Source: Chryseobacterium sp. G0162 (GTDB taxonomy: Bacteria > Bacteroidota > Bacteroidia > Flavobacteriales > Weeksellaceae). From it: a stretch of 64,000 bases of DNA. This document shows, one piece after another, positions 52,002 to 59,447 of this stretch (within the stretch, counting starts at the first letter, position 1; every line of letters begins with the position of its first letter). The position numbers and the translations under genes were made by a program. The stretch covers positions 5,132,001 through 5,196,000 of the forward strand of contig NZ_CP033922.1 of NCBI RefSeq assembly GCF_003815715.1. The letters run 5' to 3'. A model generated the notes under the pieces. That model saw nothing but the letters and a program-made list of their open reading frames with translations. It had not been told where the DNA came from and searched no databases.

Positions 52002-52457
52002 ATGATGGATAATAATAAGGAAAAAATAGAAAACGTAGATTTAATTTTAAAGCAGACCTGGTTGGCTGTTTCTAAAATGTACACAGAATTGGCTCAGGAA
52101 CATGATTCCACAGCAGTGCAAGCCCTCACCCTTCTTAAAATTGATCCCAAAGAAGGCACACGAAGTACGAATCTTGGACCTAAAATGGCCATTGAACCCA
52201 CTTCCCTAACGAGAATTATTAAACTTTTGGAAGATAACGGATATATCTATAAGGAGAAAACCACCACAGATAAAAGAGAGGTGATTATCAAACTTACCGA
52301 TAAAGGTTTAAACTCCAGAAATATGTCTAAAGAAGTAGTAGTCAACTTTAATAAAAAGGTGATGGAAAAGATCAGCCCGGAAAAGATGGATGCTTTCAAA
52401 GATGTGATGACTGAGATCATGAAAATAGCCAATGAGCTGCTCAATAACAGAAAATAA
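52002..52457 (+). CDS. MarR-family regulator of the beta-oxidation operon
   Basis: A 151-residue MarR-type winged-helix protein. The dimerisation helix (VDLILKQTWLAVSKMYTELA) is followed by the HTH (about 50-80; RSTNLGPKMAIEPTSLTRII) and the wing with TTDKREVIIKLTDKG (about 84-98). It is the first gene of a five-gene run with the hydroxyacyl-CoA dehydrogenase, four-helix-bundle, thiolase and acyl-CoA dehydrogenase genes. Two palindromes at its promoter are natural sites for it; a fatty acyl-CoA is the likely inducer by analogy with other regulators of fatty-acid degradation. Start: ATG 52002 (or 52005), because the -7 box covers the upstream TTG. Confidence 0.9.
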   Translation: MMDNNKEKIENVDLILKQTWLAVSKMYTELAQEHDSTAVQALTLLKIDPKEGTRSTNLGPKMAIEPTSLTRIIKLLEDNGYIYKEKTTTDKREVIIKLTDKGLNSRNMSKEVVVNFNKKVMEKISPEKMDAFKDVMTEIMKIANELLNNRK

Positions 52458-52510
52458 ATTATCATGAACTGTACGGTTCATATAACCTTATAAATAATAA
52501 AAAAATAGAT

Positions 52511-54904
52511 ATGAAAAGAAGAATCAAACACGTAACAGTTCTTGGTTCAGGAATTATGGGTAGCGGTATCGCAGCTCACTTCGCCAACATTGGTGTGGAA
52601 GTGTCACTTTTGGATATTGTACCTTTTGAATTGACTGAAGCTGAACAGAAAAAAGGTTTGACCAAAGAAGACAAGGCAGTAAGAAACAGAATTGCTGCTG
52701 AAAACTTCGAAAAACTTAAAAAAGCAAGCCCTGCACTTCTTTATTCACCAAAGTTTGCAGACAGAATCAAAATTGGAAACTTCGATGATGATTTACCAAA
52801 AATTAAAAATACAGACTGGATTATTGAAGTAGTTGTTGAAAGACTTGACATCAAAAAATCTGTCTATGAAAAAATTGAACAGTTCAGAAAGCCGGGAACA
52901 TTAATTTCTTCTAATACTTCAGGGATTCCGATTCATTTCCTTACAGAAGGAAGAAGCGAGGATTTCAAAAAATACTTTGCAGGAACTCACTTCTTCAACC
53001 CGGTAAGATATCTTCCTCTTCTTGAGATTATTCCAACAAACGATACAGATCCGGAAATCATAGATTTTTACATGAATTATGGGGCTAAATTCTTAGGTAA
53101 AACTACCGTTTTAGCAAAAGATACTCCAGCGTTCATTGCTAACAGAATCGGGGTATTCTCTATGATGGATCTACTTCACAATGTACAGAAATTAGGACTT
53201 ACTGTTTCTGACGTTGATAAATTAACAGGTCCTGTAATTGGACGTCCAAAATCGGCAACTTTCAGAACTGCTGACGTGGTAGGTCTTGATACTTTAGTTA
53301 TGGTAGCCAACGGTGTTCGCCAAAGCGGTGCTGAAGCTAATGACTTTAATGATGTATTTGCTCTTCCTCCTTATATCCAAAAAATGATGGATAATAAATG
53401 GCTGGGTTCAAAAACTGAACAGGGATTCTATAAAAAAGTGAAAAACGCAGATGGAAAATCTGAAATTCACGGATTGAATCTTGATACTTTAGAATACGAA
53501 CTTCAAGGCAAATCTTCATTCCCTACTCTAGAATTAACAAAGTCTATTGATAAACCAATTGACAGATTCAAAGTATTGATCGGAGGTAAAGATAAAGCAG
53601 GTGAACTATACAGAAAATCATTAGGTGCATTATTCGCTTATGTTTCTCATAAAGTTCCTGAAATTTCTGATGAAGTTTATAAAATAGATGACGCTATGAG
53701 AGCAGGTTTCGGATGGGAAAATGGTCCATTTGAGATTTGGGATGCTGTAGGTGTTCAAAAAGGTATTGAATTAGCAAAAGACGCAGGTTATGAAGTTTCT
53801 GACTGGGTTAAAAATGTAGAAACTTTCTATAAAGTTAATGATGAAGGACAAAGCATTTATGTTGATAAAAATTCAGGAGAATACAACAAAATCCCTGGAC
53901 AGGATGCTTTCATTATCCTTGATAACATCAGAAAAAACAAAACGCTTTGGAGCAATTCAGGGGCTGCAATCCTTGATTTAGGTGATGGTATCATCAACTT
54001 CGAGATCCGTTCCAAAATGAATTCTCTTGGGGGCGAGGTTTTAGATGGGCTAAACAGAGCTATTGATTTGGCAGAAAAAGAATACGATGGATTAGTAGTA
54101 GGAAACCAAGGAGCTAACTTCTCTGTAGGAGCTAACCTTGCCATGATTCTTATGATGGCAATTGAGCAGGATTGGGATGATTTGAATATGGCGATTGCTT
54201 ATTTCCAGAAATCAATGATGAGAGTACGCTACTCCTCTATTCCTGTAGTCGTTGCTCCTCACGGAATGACCTTAGGAGGAGGATGTGAAATGACAATGCA
54301 TGCAGACAGAGTGGTTGCAGCCGCAGAAACTTATATCGGACTGGTAGAAACCGGAGTGGGTGTAATTCCTGGTGGTGGTGGTACTAAAGAACTTACTTTA
54401 AGAACTTCTAGAGAATTCCACAGTGACGATGTTAAAAACAACAGACTTCGTGATGCATTCATGAATATCGCTATGGGTAAAGTAGCTACTTCAGCATACG
54501 AAGCTTACGATATGGGAATCCTTGAAAAAGGGAAAGATATTGTTTCCGTAAGCAAAAACAGACAGATTGCTGAAGCTAAAAAAGTTGCAAAACTATTAGC
54601 GGAACAAGGCTATACTCAACCTATCGAGCAAAAAGTAAAAGTTTTGGGTAGAGATGCATTAGGAATGTTTTACGTAGGAACAGATCAGATGTTAACAGGA
54701 AAATATATCTCCGAGCACGACAAGAAAATTGCAGACAAATTAGCCAATGTAATGGTAGGTGGAAACTTATCTGAACCTACAGTAGTTACCGAGCAGTACT
54801 TATTGAACCTTGAAAGAGAAACATTCCTTCAGCTTTGTGGTGAAAGAAAAACTTTGGAAAGAATTCAGTATATGTTACAAAATGGGAAACCACTTAGAAA
54901 CTAG
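52511..54904 (+). CDS. 3-hydroxyacyl-CoA dehydrogenase / enoyl-CoA hydratase fusion
   Basis: A 797-residue bifunctional beta-oxidation enzyme in the FadN order (dehydrogenase first). The N-terminal Rossmann fold is VLGSGIMGSGIAAHFANIGV (Gly12, Gly14, Gly17), followed by NTSGIPIHFLTEGRSEDFKK and GTHFFNPVRYLPLLEIIPT typical of the 3HCDH domain. From about residue 480 the crotonase fold appears: NFEIRSKMNSLGGEVLDGLN, GLVVGNQGANFSVGANLAMI, APHGMTLGGGCEMTMHADRV, GLVETGVGVIPGGGGTKEL. The hydratase and dehydrogenase steps of fatty acid beta-oxidation are therefore on one chain. It lies 54 bases after marR. Confidence 0.94.
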   Translation: MKRRIKHVTVLGSGIMGSGIAAHFANIGVEVSLLDIVPFELTEAEQKKGLTKEDKAVRNRIAAENFEKLKKASPALLYSPKFADRIKIGNFDDDLPKIKNTDWIIEVVVERLDIKKSVYEKIEQFRKPGTLISSNTSGIPIHFLTEGRSEDFKKYFAGTHFFNPVRYLPLLEIIPTNDTDPEIIDFYMNYGAKFLGKTTVLAKDTPAFIANRIGVFSMMDLLHNVQKLGLTVSDVDKLTGPVIGRPKSATFRTADVVGLDTLVMVANGVRQSGAEANDFNDVFALPPYIQKMMDNKWLGSKTEQGFYKKVKNADGKSEIHGLNLDTLEYELQGKSSFPTLELTKSIDKPIDRFKVLIGGKDKAGELYRKSLGALFAYVSHKVPEISDEVYKIDDAMRAGFGWENGPFEIWDAVGVQKGIELAKDAGYEVSDWVKNVETFYKVNDEGQSIYVDKNSGEYNKIPGQDAFIILDNIRKNKTLWSNSGAAILDLGDGIINFEIRSKMNSLGGEVLDGLNRAIDLAEKEYDGLVVGNQGANFSVGANLAMILMMAIEQDWDDLNMAIAYFQKSMMRVRYSSIPVVVAPHGMTLGGGCEMTMHADRVVAAAETYIGLVETGVGVIPGGGGTKELTLRTSREFHSDDVKNNRLRDAFMNIAMGKVATSAYEAYDMGILEKGKDIVSVSKNRQIAEAKKVAKLLAEQGYTQPIEQKVKVLGRDALGMFYVGTDQMLTGKYISEHDKKIADKLANVMVGGNLSEPTVVTEQYLLNLERETFLQLCGERKTLERIQYMLQNGKPLRN

Positions 54905-54942
54905 ATCTTTTGTAAAATGTAAAAAGTATTAATGTATTAACG

Positions 54943-55296
54943 ATGCACAATTTCAGAGATTTAGAAGTTTGGACAAAATCAATGAAACTTTGTAAAATAT
55001 TTTACCTGGCTTCAAATAATTTTCCAAAAGATGAAATGTTCGGATTGACATCACAATCAAGAAGAAGTTTATATTCAATTTCTTCTAATATTGCTGAAGG
55101 CGCAGGTCGAGATACAAATGCTCAATTTTCACATTTTTTGAATATTGCATTAGGTTCTTCATTTGAATTTGAAACCCAGATATTAATTGCTAATGATTTG
55201 GGGTTCTTTAAAAACGATGATTTTAATATTACTTATTCTGAAATCAAGCATATACAAAATATGTTGGTGAAATTGAAGCAAAAATTTAATACTTAA
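54943..55296 (+). CDS. Four-helix-bundle protein (S23/IVS-type)
   Basis: A 117-residue protein of the four-helix-bundle family first seen in 23S rRNA intervening sequences. Hallmarks: FRDLEVWTKSMKLCKIFYLA, FPKDEMFGLTSQSRRSLYSI, SSNIAEGAGRDTNAQFSHFL and the C-terminal helix LGSSFEFETQILIANDLGFF. Function unknown; these genes occur singly and scattered among flavobacterial genomes. It sits between the dehydrogenase and thiolase genes of one operon, with AT-rich direct and inverted repeats in the spacers, so it appears to be an insertion that keeps the operon direction. Confidence 0.9.
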   Translation: MHNFRDLEVWTKSMKLCKIFYLASNNFPKDEMFGLTSQSRRSLYSISSNIAEGAGRDTNAQFSHFLNIALGSSFEFETQILIANDLGFFKNDDFNITYSEIKHIQNMLVKLKQKFNT

Positions 55297-55306
55297 ACAT
55301 TTTAAT

Positions 55307-55342
55307 CATAAATACATTTTACATAAATACTTTAATACAAAA
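55307..55342. repeat. AT-rich repeat before the thiolase gene
   Basis: The 24-mer at 55307-55330 (CATAAATACATTTTACxTAAATAC pattern) recurs inverted at 56536-56559 with one mismatch. The overlapping 23-mer at 55320-55342 (TACATxAATACTTTxATACAAAA pattern) recurs in direct orientation at 56590-56612 with two mismatches. Confidence 0.8.
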
Positions 55343-55345
55343 AAA

Positions 55346-56524
55346 ATGAAAACAGCATACATCGTAAAAGGATTTAGATCAGCAGTAGGAAAAGCACCAA
55401 AAGGTTCCCTACGCTTTACACGTCCTGACGTTATGGCAGCAACAGTTATTGAAAAGTTAATGGCTGAGCTTCCGCAATTAGATAAAAACAGAATTGATGA
55501 CCTTATTGTAGGAAATGCAATGCCTGAGGCAGAGCAAGGATTAAACGTAGCCCGTCTGATCTCCCTGATGGGTCTAAATACAGATAAAGTTCCGGGAGTA
55601 ACTGTAAACAGATACTGTGCTTCAGGAAGTGAGGCTATTGCAATTGCTTCTGCAAAAATCCAGGCTGGAATGGCAGATTGTATCATTGCAGGAGGTACAG
55701 AATCTATGTCTTATATCCCGATGGGTGGTTACAAGCCGGTTCCAGAAACTGATATCGCTAAAACAAACCCTGATTATTATTGGGGAATGGGTTACACAGC
55801 TGAAGAAGTAGCAAAACAGTACAATATTACCAGAGAAGAACAAGATCAGTTCGCATTTGAATCTCATATGAAGGCTTTAAAAGCTAACCAGGAGGGAAAA
55901 TTTGCCAACCAGATTGTTCCGATCCCTGTAGAATATAATTTCCTTGATGAAAATCAGAAGCTTCAGACGAAGAAATTCGATTTCTCGGTAGATGAAGGTC
56001 CAAGAGCTGATACTTCGCTAGCAGGTTTAGCTAAACTTAGACCTGTTTTCGCTAACGGAGGGAGCGTAACTGCCGGAAACTCTTCTCAGATGAGTGATGG
56101 TGCCGCTTTCGTCATGGTAATGAGCGAGGAAATGGTAAAAGAATTAGGTCTTGAGCCGGAAGCAAGATTAGTAGCTTATGCAGCAGCAGGTCTTGAGCCA
56201 AGAATTATGGGAATGGGTCCTATCTATGCTATTCCAAAAGCATTGAAACAAGCTGGTCTTGAATTAAAGGATATTGATTTGATCGAATTAAACGAAGCTT
56301 TCGCATCACAATCAGTGGCTATTAAAAAAGAGCTAGGTTTAAACCCTGATATCTTAAACGTAAACGGAGGAGCAATCGCTCTTGGTCACCCACTTGGATG
56401 TACAGGAACAAAATTGACCGTACAACTTCTTGACGAAATGAGAAAACGTGGAAACAAATACGGAATGGTTTCTATGTGTGTGGGAACCGGACAAGGAGCG
56501 GCTTCAATCTTTGAACTACTTTAA
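55346..56524 (+). CDS. Acetyl-CoA C-acyltransferase (thiolase)
   Basis: A 392-residue thiolase cleaving 3-ketoacyl-CoA with CoA, the last beta-oxidation step. Acyl-binding Cys91 in NRYCASGSEAIAI; His in NVNGGAIALGHPLGCTG; second Cys in MCVGTGQGAAS. Length and motifs are normal for FadA-type thiolases. It follows the hydroxyacyl-CoA dehydrogenase (with one small gene between) and precedes the acyl-CoA dehydrogenase. It starts at ATG 55346, 3 bases after the repeat. Confidence 0.95.
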   Translation: MKTAYIVKGFRSAVGKAPKGSLRFTRPDVMAATVIEKLMAELPQLDKNRIDDLIVGNAMPEAEQGLNVARLISLMGLNTDKVPGVTVNRYCASGSEAIAIASAKIQAGMADCIIAGGTESMSYIPMGGYKPVPETDIAKTNPDYYWGMGYTAEEVAKQYNITREEQDQFAFESHMKALKANQEGKFANQIVPIPVEYNFLDENQKLQTKKFDFSVDEGPRADTSLAGLAKLRPVFANGGSVTAGNSSQMSDGAAFVMVMSEEMVKELGLEPEARLVAYAAAGLEPRIMGMGPIYAIPKALKQAGLELKDIDLIELNEAFASQSVAIKKELGLNPDILNVNGGAIALGHPLGCTGTKLTVQLLDEMRKRGNKYGMVSMCVGTGQGAASIFELL

Positions 56525-56535
56525 AGCGTACTGAT

Positions 56536-56612
56536 GTATTTACGTAAAATGTATTTATGACTTACAAGCATAAAATCATGAACATATTCTACATGAATAC
56601 TTTGATACAAAA
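56536..56612. repeat. AT-rich repeats after the thiolase gene
   Basis: Inverted 24-mer (56536-56559) and direct 23-mer (56590-56612) copies of the sequences before the thiolase gene (55307-55342). Related but more diverged TTTTGTA, TGTAAAATGTA and AAAGTATT blocks also lie in the spacer before the four-helix-bundle gene (54908-54942). Confidence 0.75.
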
Positions 56613-56640
56613 TAATCAATTAAAAAAAACAAAATAATAT

Positions 56641-58416
56641 ATGGCTACATTAAAAGGAGGTGAATTCCTGATCAAGGAAATTCCTGCAAATGAAATTTTC
56701 AGTCTTGAAGAACTGAGCGAAGAACAAAAAATGCTTCGCGATTCTGCGAAAGAATTTATAGATAGAGAAGTTGTTCCACAACATGATCGTTTTGAGAAAA
56801 AGGATTATGCATTGACTGAAGAGAAAATGCGTCAATTAGGAGAAATGGGACTTCTTGGAATTACTGTCCCTGAAGAATATGGAGGTCTTGGAATGGGATT
56901 CGTGAGTACAATGTTGGCTTGTGATTACGTTTCAGGTGGAAATGGATCATTAGCAACAGCTTATGGAGCGCATACAGGAATAGGAACACTTCCTACTCTC
57001 CTTTATGGAACTGAGGAATTAAAAAAGAAGTATCTTCCGGATTTAGCGAACGGAACAAAATTCGGTGCTTATTGTTTGACTGAACCGGATGCGGGTTCTG
57101 ATGCCAATTCAGGGAAAACCAGAGCAAAATTGTCAGATGATGGAAAACATTACATCATCAACGGACAAAAAATGTGGATTTCCAATGCAGGTTTTGCTGA
57201 TACTTTCACTTTATTTGCTAAAATTGATGATGATAAAAACATCACCGGTTTCGTTATCAACCGTTCTGAACTGGAAAACCCTGAAAGCTTAACTTTTGGA
57301 GAAGAAGAGCATAAATTAGGAATTCGTTCCTCTTCTACACGTCAGGTTTTCTTCAATGATATGAAAGTTCCTGTAGAAAATATGTTGGGTGAAAGAAATA
57401 ATGGTTTTAAAATCGCTTTGAATGCATTAAATGTTGGTAGAATTAAATTGGCTGCAGCAAATCTTGACGGACAAAGAAGAATTTTGAATCATTCTATTCA
57501 ATATTCAAATGAAAGAAAACAATTCGGAGTTTCGATCTCTACTTTCGGAGCGATCAGAAAGAAGCTTGCTGAAATGTCAACCGGAGTTTTCGTAAGTGAA
57601 GCAGGTTCATACCGTTTAGCAAAAAATGTTGAAGATAAAATCGAAGAATTAGTTTCCGGAGGAATGGATCATCAACAAGCTGAATTAAAAGGGGTTGAAG
57701 AATTTGCTGTAGAAGCTTCTATTCTTAAAGTTTTTGTATCTGATCTTACCCAAAATACTGCCGATGAAGGAATTCAGATTTATGGTGGAATGGGATTCTC
57801 TGAAGATACTCCTATGGAATCTGCCTGGAGAGATGCGAGAATTGGAAGAATCTATGAAGGAACGAACGAAATCAACAGATTATTAGCAGTAGGAATGCTT
57901 ATTAAAAGAGCAATGAAAGGTGAATTAGACCTTTTATCTCCTGCAATGGCTATCAGCAAAGAATTGATGGGTATTCCTTCATTTGAAGTTCCTGATTATT
58001 CAGAATTCATGAGTGAAGAGAAAGCTATTATCGCTAATCTTAAGAAAGTATTCTTAATGGTTTCCGGAGCAGCTCTTCAAAAATATATGATGGACATTGA
58101 AAAGCAACAACACTTATTACTGAATGCTTCTGAGATCCTTAACCAGATCTATATGGCAGAATCTGCAATATTAAGAGCTCAAAAACACTTCTCTCCTGAT
58201 TCTGTAGAAGCAGCTATGGCTCAATTGAACCTTTACAAAGCGGTTGAGAAAATCATTGTAGCAGCTAAAGAGGGAATCATTTCTTTTGCTGAAGGAGATG
58301 AGCAGAGAATGATGCTTTCAGGATTAAGAAGATTCACTAAGTATACTAATCATCCGAATGTAGTAGCATTAACTGAAAAAGTAGCGGCTCACTATATCGA
58401 AAAAGGAGCTTATTAG
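56641..58416 (+). CDS. Acyl-CoA dehydrogenase
   Basis: A 591-residue FAD enzyme for the first beta-oxidation step. Core: GGLGMGFVSTMLACDYVSGG, CLTEPDAGSDANSGKTRA and HYIINGQKMWISNAGFADTF (the FAD-binding strands), FKIALNALNVGRIKLAAANL, then IQIYGGMGFSEDTPMESAWR and DARIGRIYEGTNEINRLLA with the catalytic Glu in YEGTNEI. The C-terminal extension (about 430-591) of extra helices is typical of the longer very-long-chain or ETF-linked type. Last gene of the operon, with a strong terminator after it. Confidence 0.95.
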   Translation: MATLKGGEFLIKEIPANEIFSLEELSEEQKMLRDSAKEFIDREVVPQHDRFEKKDYALTEEKMRQLGEMGLLGITVPEEYGGLGMGFVSTMLACDYVSGGNGSLATAYGAHTGIGTLPTLLYGTEELKKKYLPDLANGTKFGAYCLTEPDAGSDANSGKTRAKLSDDGKHYIINGQKMWISNAGFADTFTLFAKIDDDKNITGFVINRSELENPESLTFGEEEHKLGIRSSSTRQVFFNDMKVPVENMLGERNNGFKIALNALNVGRIKLAAANLDGQRRILNHSIQYSNERKQFGVSISTFGAIRKKLAEMSTGVFVSEAGSYRLAKNVEDKIEELVSGGMDHQQAELKGVEEFAVEASILKVFVSDLTQNTADEGIQIYGGMGFSEDTPMESAWRDARIGRIYEGTNEINRLLAVGMLIKRAMKGELDLLSPAMAISKELMGIPSFEVPDYSEFMSEEKAIIANLKKVFLMVSGAALQKYMMDIEKQQHLLLNASEILNQIYMAESAILRAQKHFSPDSVEAAMAQLNLYKAVEKIIVAAKEGIISFAEGDEQRMMLSGLRRFTKYTNHPNVVALTEKVAAHYIEKGAY

Positions 58417-58438
58417 TCTCTATAACATAAATTTGATT

Positions 58439-58470
58439 TCAAAACGTCCCATTTTGGGGCGTTTTTTGTT
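58439..58470 (+). terminator. Terminator of the beta-oxidation operon
   Basis: Stem AAAACG-CCC with GGG-CGTTTT around an ATTTT loop, then T6. Confidence 0.85.
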
Positions 58471-58569
58471 ATTTATTCGTTCACAAAAGAGAATTTTGAA
58501 AAAAATTCAGATTTCAATATTTTTTCTCTAACTTTATGATACTAAAACCTTTAACCAAAATACAAACTT

Positions 58570-58905
58570 ATGGGAAAATTTATTATTTCTAAAAGAACCA
58601 ACGGAGATTTTCAGTTCAACCTTAAAGCCGGAAACGGCCAAGTAATTTTAACAAGCCAGGGATACAGTACAAAACCGTCCTGTGAGAACGGAGTCAGTTC
58701 TGTAAAAATCAATTCTCAGGAAGATGCCAAATTTGAAAGGAATACCGCCAGAGATGGCAGATGTTATTTTAACCTTAAAGCCGGAAATGGGCAAATCATC
58801 GGAACCAGCCAGATGTATGAATCTGATAACGGGATGGAAAATGGAATAGAATCTGTAAAAAATAACGCTCCCAATGCTTCTGTAGAGGATGAAACAAATT
58901 TCTAG
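58570..58905 (+). CDS. YegP-family (DUF1508) protein
   Basis: A 111-residue protein made of two DUF1508 repeats: FQFNLKAGNGQVILTSQGYS (about 14-33) and YFNLKAGNGQIIGTSQMYES (about 66-85), each followed by a helix with C-x-N-G / M-E-N-G and S-V-K-x-N. The fold is a small beta-beta-alpha-alpha sandwich; function unknown. The repeat indicates internal duplication typical of the family. A single-gene unit with a weak promoter candidate TAACTTTA about 40 bases upstream and a terminator downstream. Confidence 0.92.
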   Translation: MGKFIISKRTNGDFQFNLKAGNGQVILTSQGYSTKPSCENGVSSVKINSQEDAKFERNTARDGRCYFNLKAGNGQIIGTSQMYESDNGMENGIESVKNNAPNASVEDETNF

Positions 58906-58929
58906 AATATTACTAAATAATCTTAATAA

Positions 58930-58957
58930 AAATGTCTTATATTTTTAAGGCATTTTT
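58930..58957 (+). terminator. Terminator of the YegP gene
   Basis: AAAATG-CTTA pairs with TAAG-CATTTT (one G-U), loop TATTT, then a T-rich run that continues into the next promoter box. Confidence 0.7.
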
Positions 58958-58965
58958 TATTTTTG
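58958..58965 (+). promoter_or_regulatory. -7 box of the HD hydrolase gene, in the T-tract of the preceding terminator
   Basis: TATTTTTG, exact TAnnTTTG, 20 bases before ATG 58986. The longest frame of the HD gene begins at 58932, upstream of this box, so that start is rejected. Confidence 0.5.
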
Positions 58966-58985
58966 TACTCTATTTTCATAGAAAA

Positions 58986-59432
58986 ATGACAAAAGAAGAA
59001 CTACTCAATAAAGCTATAAAGATTGCCGATAAGGCTCATAAAGGACAAACTGATAAATACCACGCTCCTTATATTGCACACGTTATGCGTGTCATGGAAT
59101 ATGGTAAAACAATTGATGAAAAAATCGTTGGTGTGCTGCATGATGTTGTAGAAGATCATCCATTGGAATTCAGCCTTGATTATTTAAGAGCAGAAGGATT
59201 TCCCGAATACATTATTTTCGCCATCAGCTGCCTTACCAAATTCGATCCGGAGGAAGACTACGATGAATTCATTAAAAGAACAGAAAGATCCCTTCTTGCG
59301 GTTGCAGTAAAAATTAATGATCTTCGCGATAATATGGATCTTAGAAGAGTAAACCGCGAACTTACTCCTAAAGACATTAAAAGATTTAATAAATATCTTA
59401 AAGCCTATCGTTATCTTATAGAGAAATACTAA
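58986..59432 (+). CDS. HD-domain phosphohydrolase
   Basis: A 148-residue metal-dependent phosphohydrolase. His and Asp ligands: HAPYIAHVMRVMEYG (first His), VLHDVVEDHPLEF (the HD pair), and VAVKINDLRDNMDLRR (late Asp). This resembles the hydrolase half of RelA/SpoT (ppGpp hydrolase-like), though it is shorter, so it may be a small alarmone synthetase-free hydrolase (SAH) or a nucleotidase. Start: ATG 58986 (MTKEELLNKAIKIADKAHKG). It is 15 bases before the M48 protease gene, in the same direction, so possibly co-transcribed. Confidence 0.87.
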   Translation: MTKEELLNKAIKIADKAHKGQTDKYHAPYIAHVMRVMEYGKTIDEKIVGVLHDVVEDHPLEFSLDYLRAEGFPEYIIFAISCLTKFDPEEDYDEFIKRTERSLLAVAVKINDLRDNMDLRRVNRELTPKDIKRFNKYLKAYRYLIEKY

Positions 59433-59447
59433 TTAAAAAACACACAA

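Noticed and set aside
54943..55296. Four-helix-bundle gene as a 23S rRNA intervening sequence
   Set aside because: There is no rRNA in the window; the gene is between two beta-oxidation genes.
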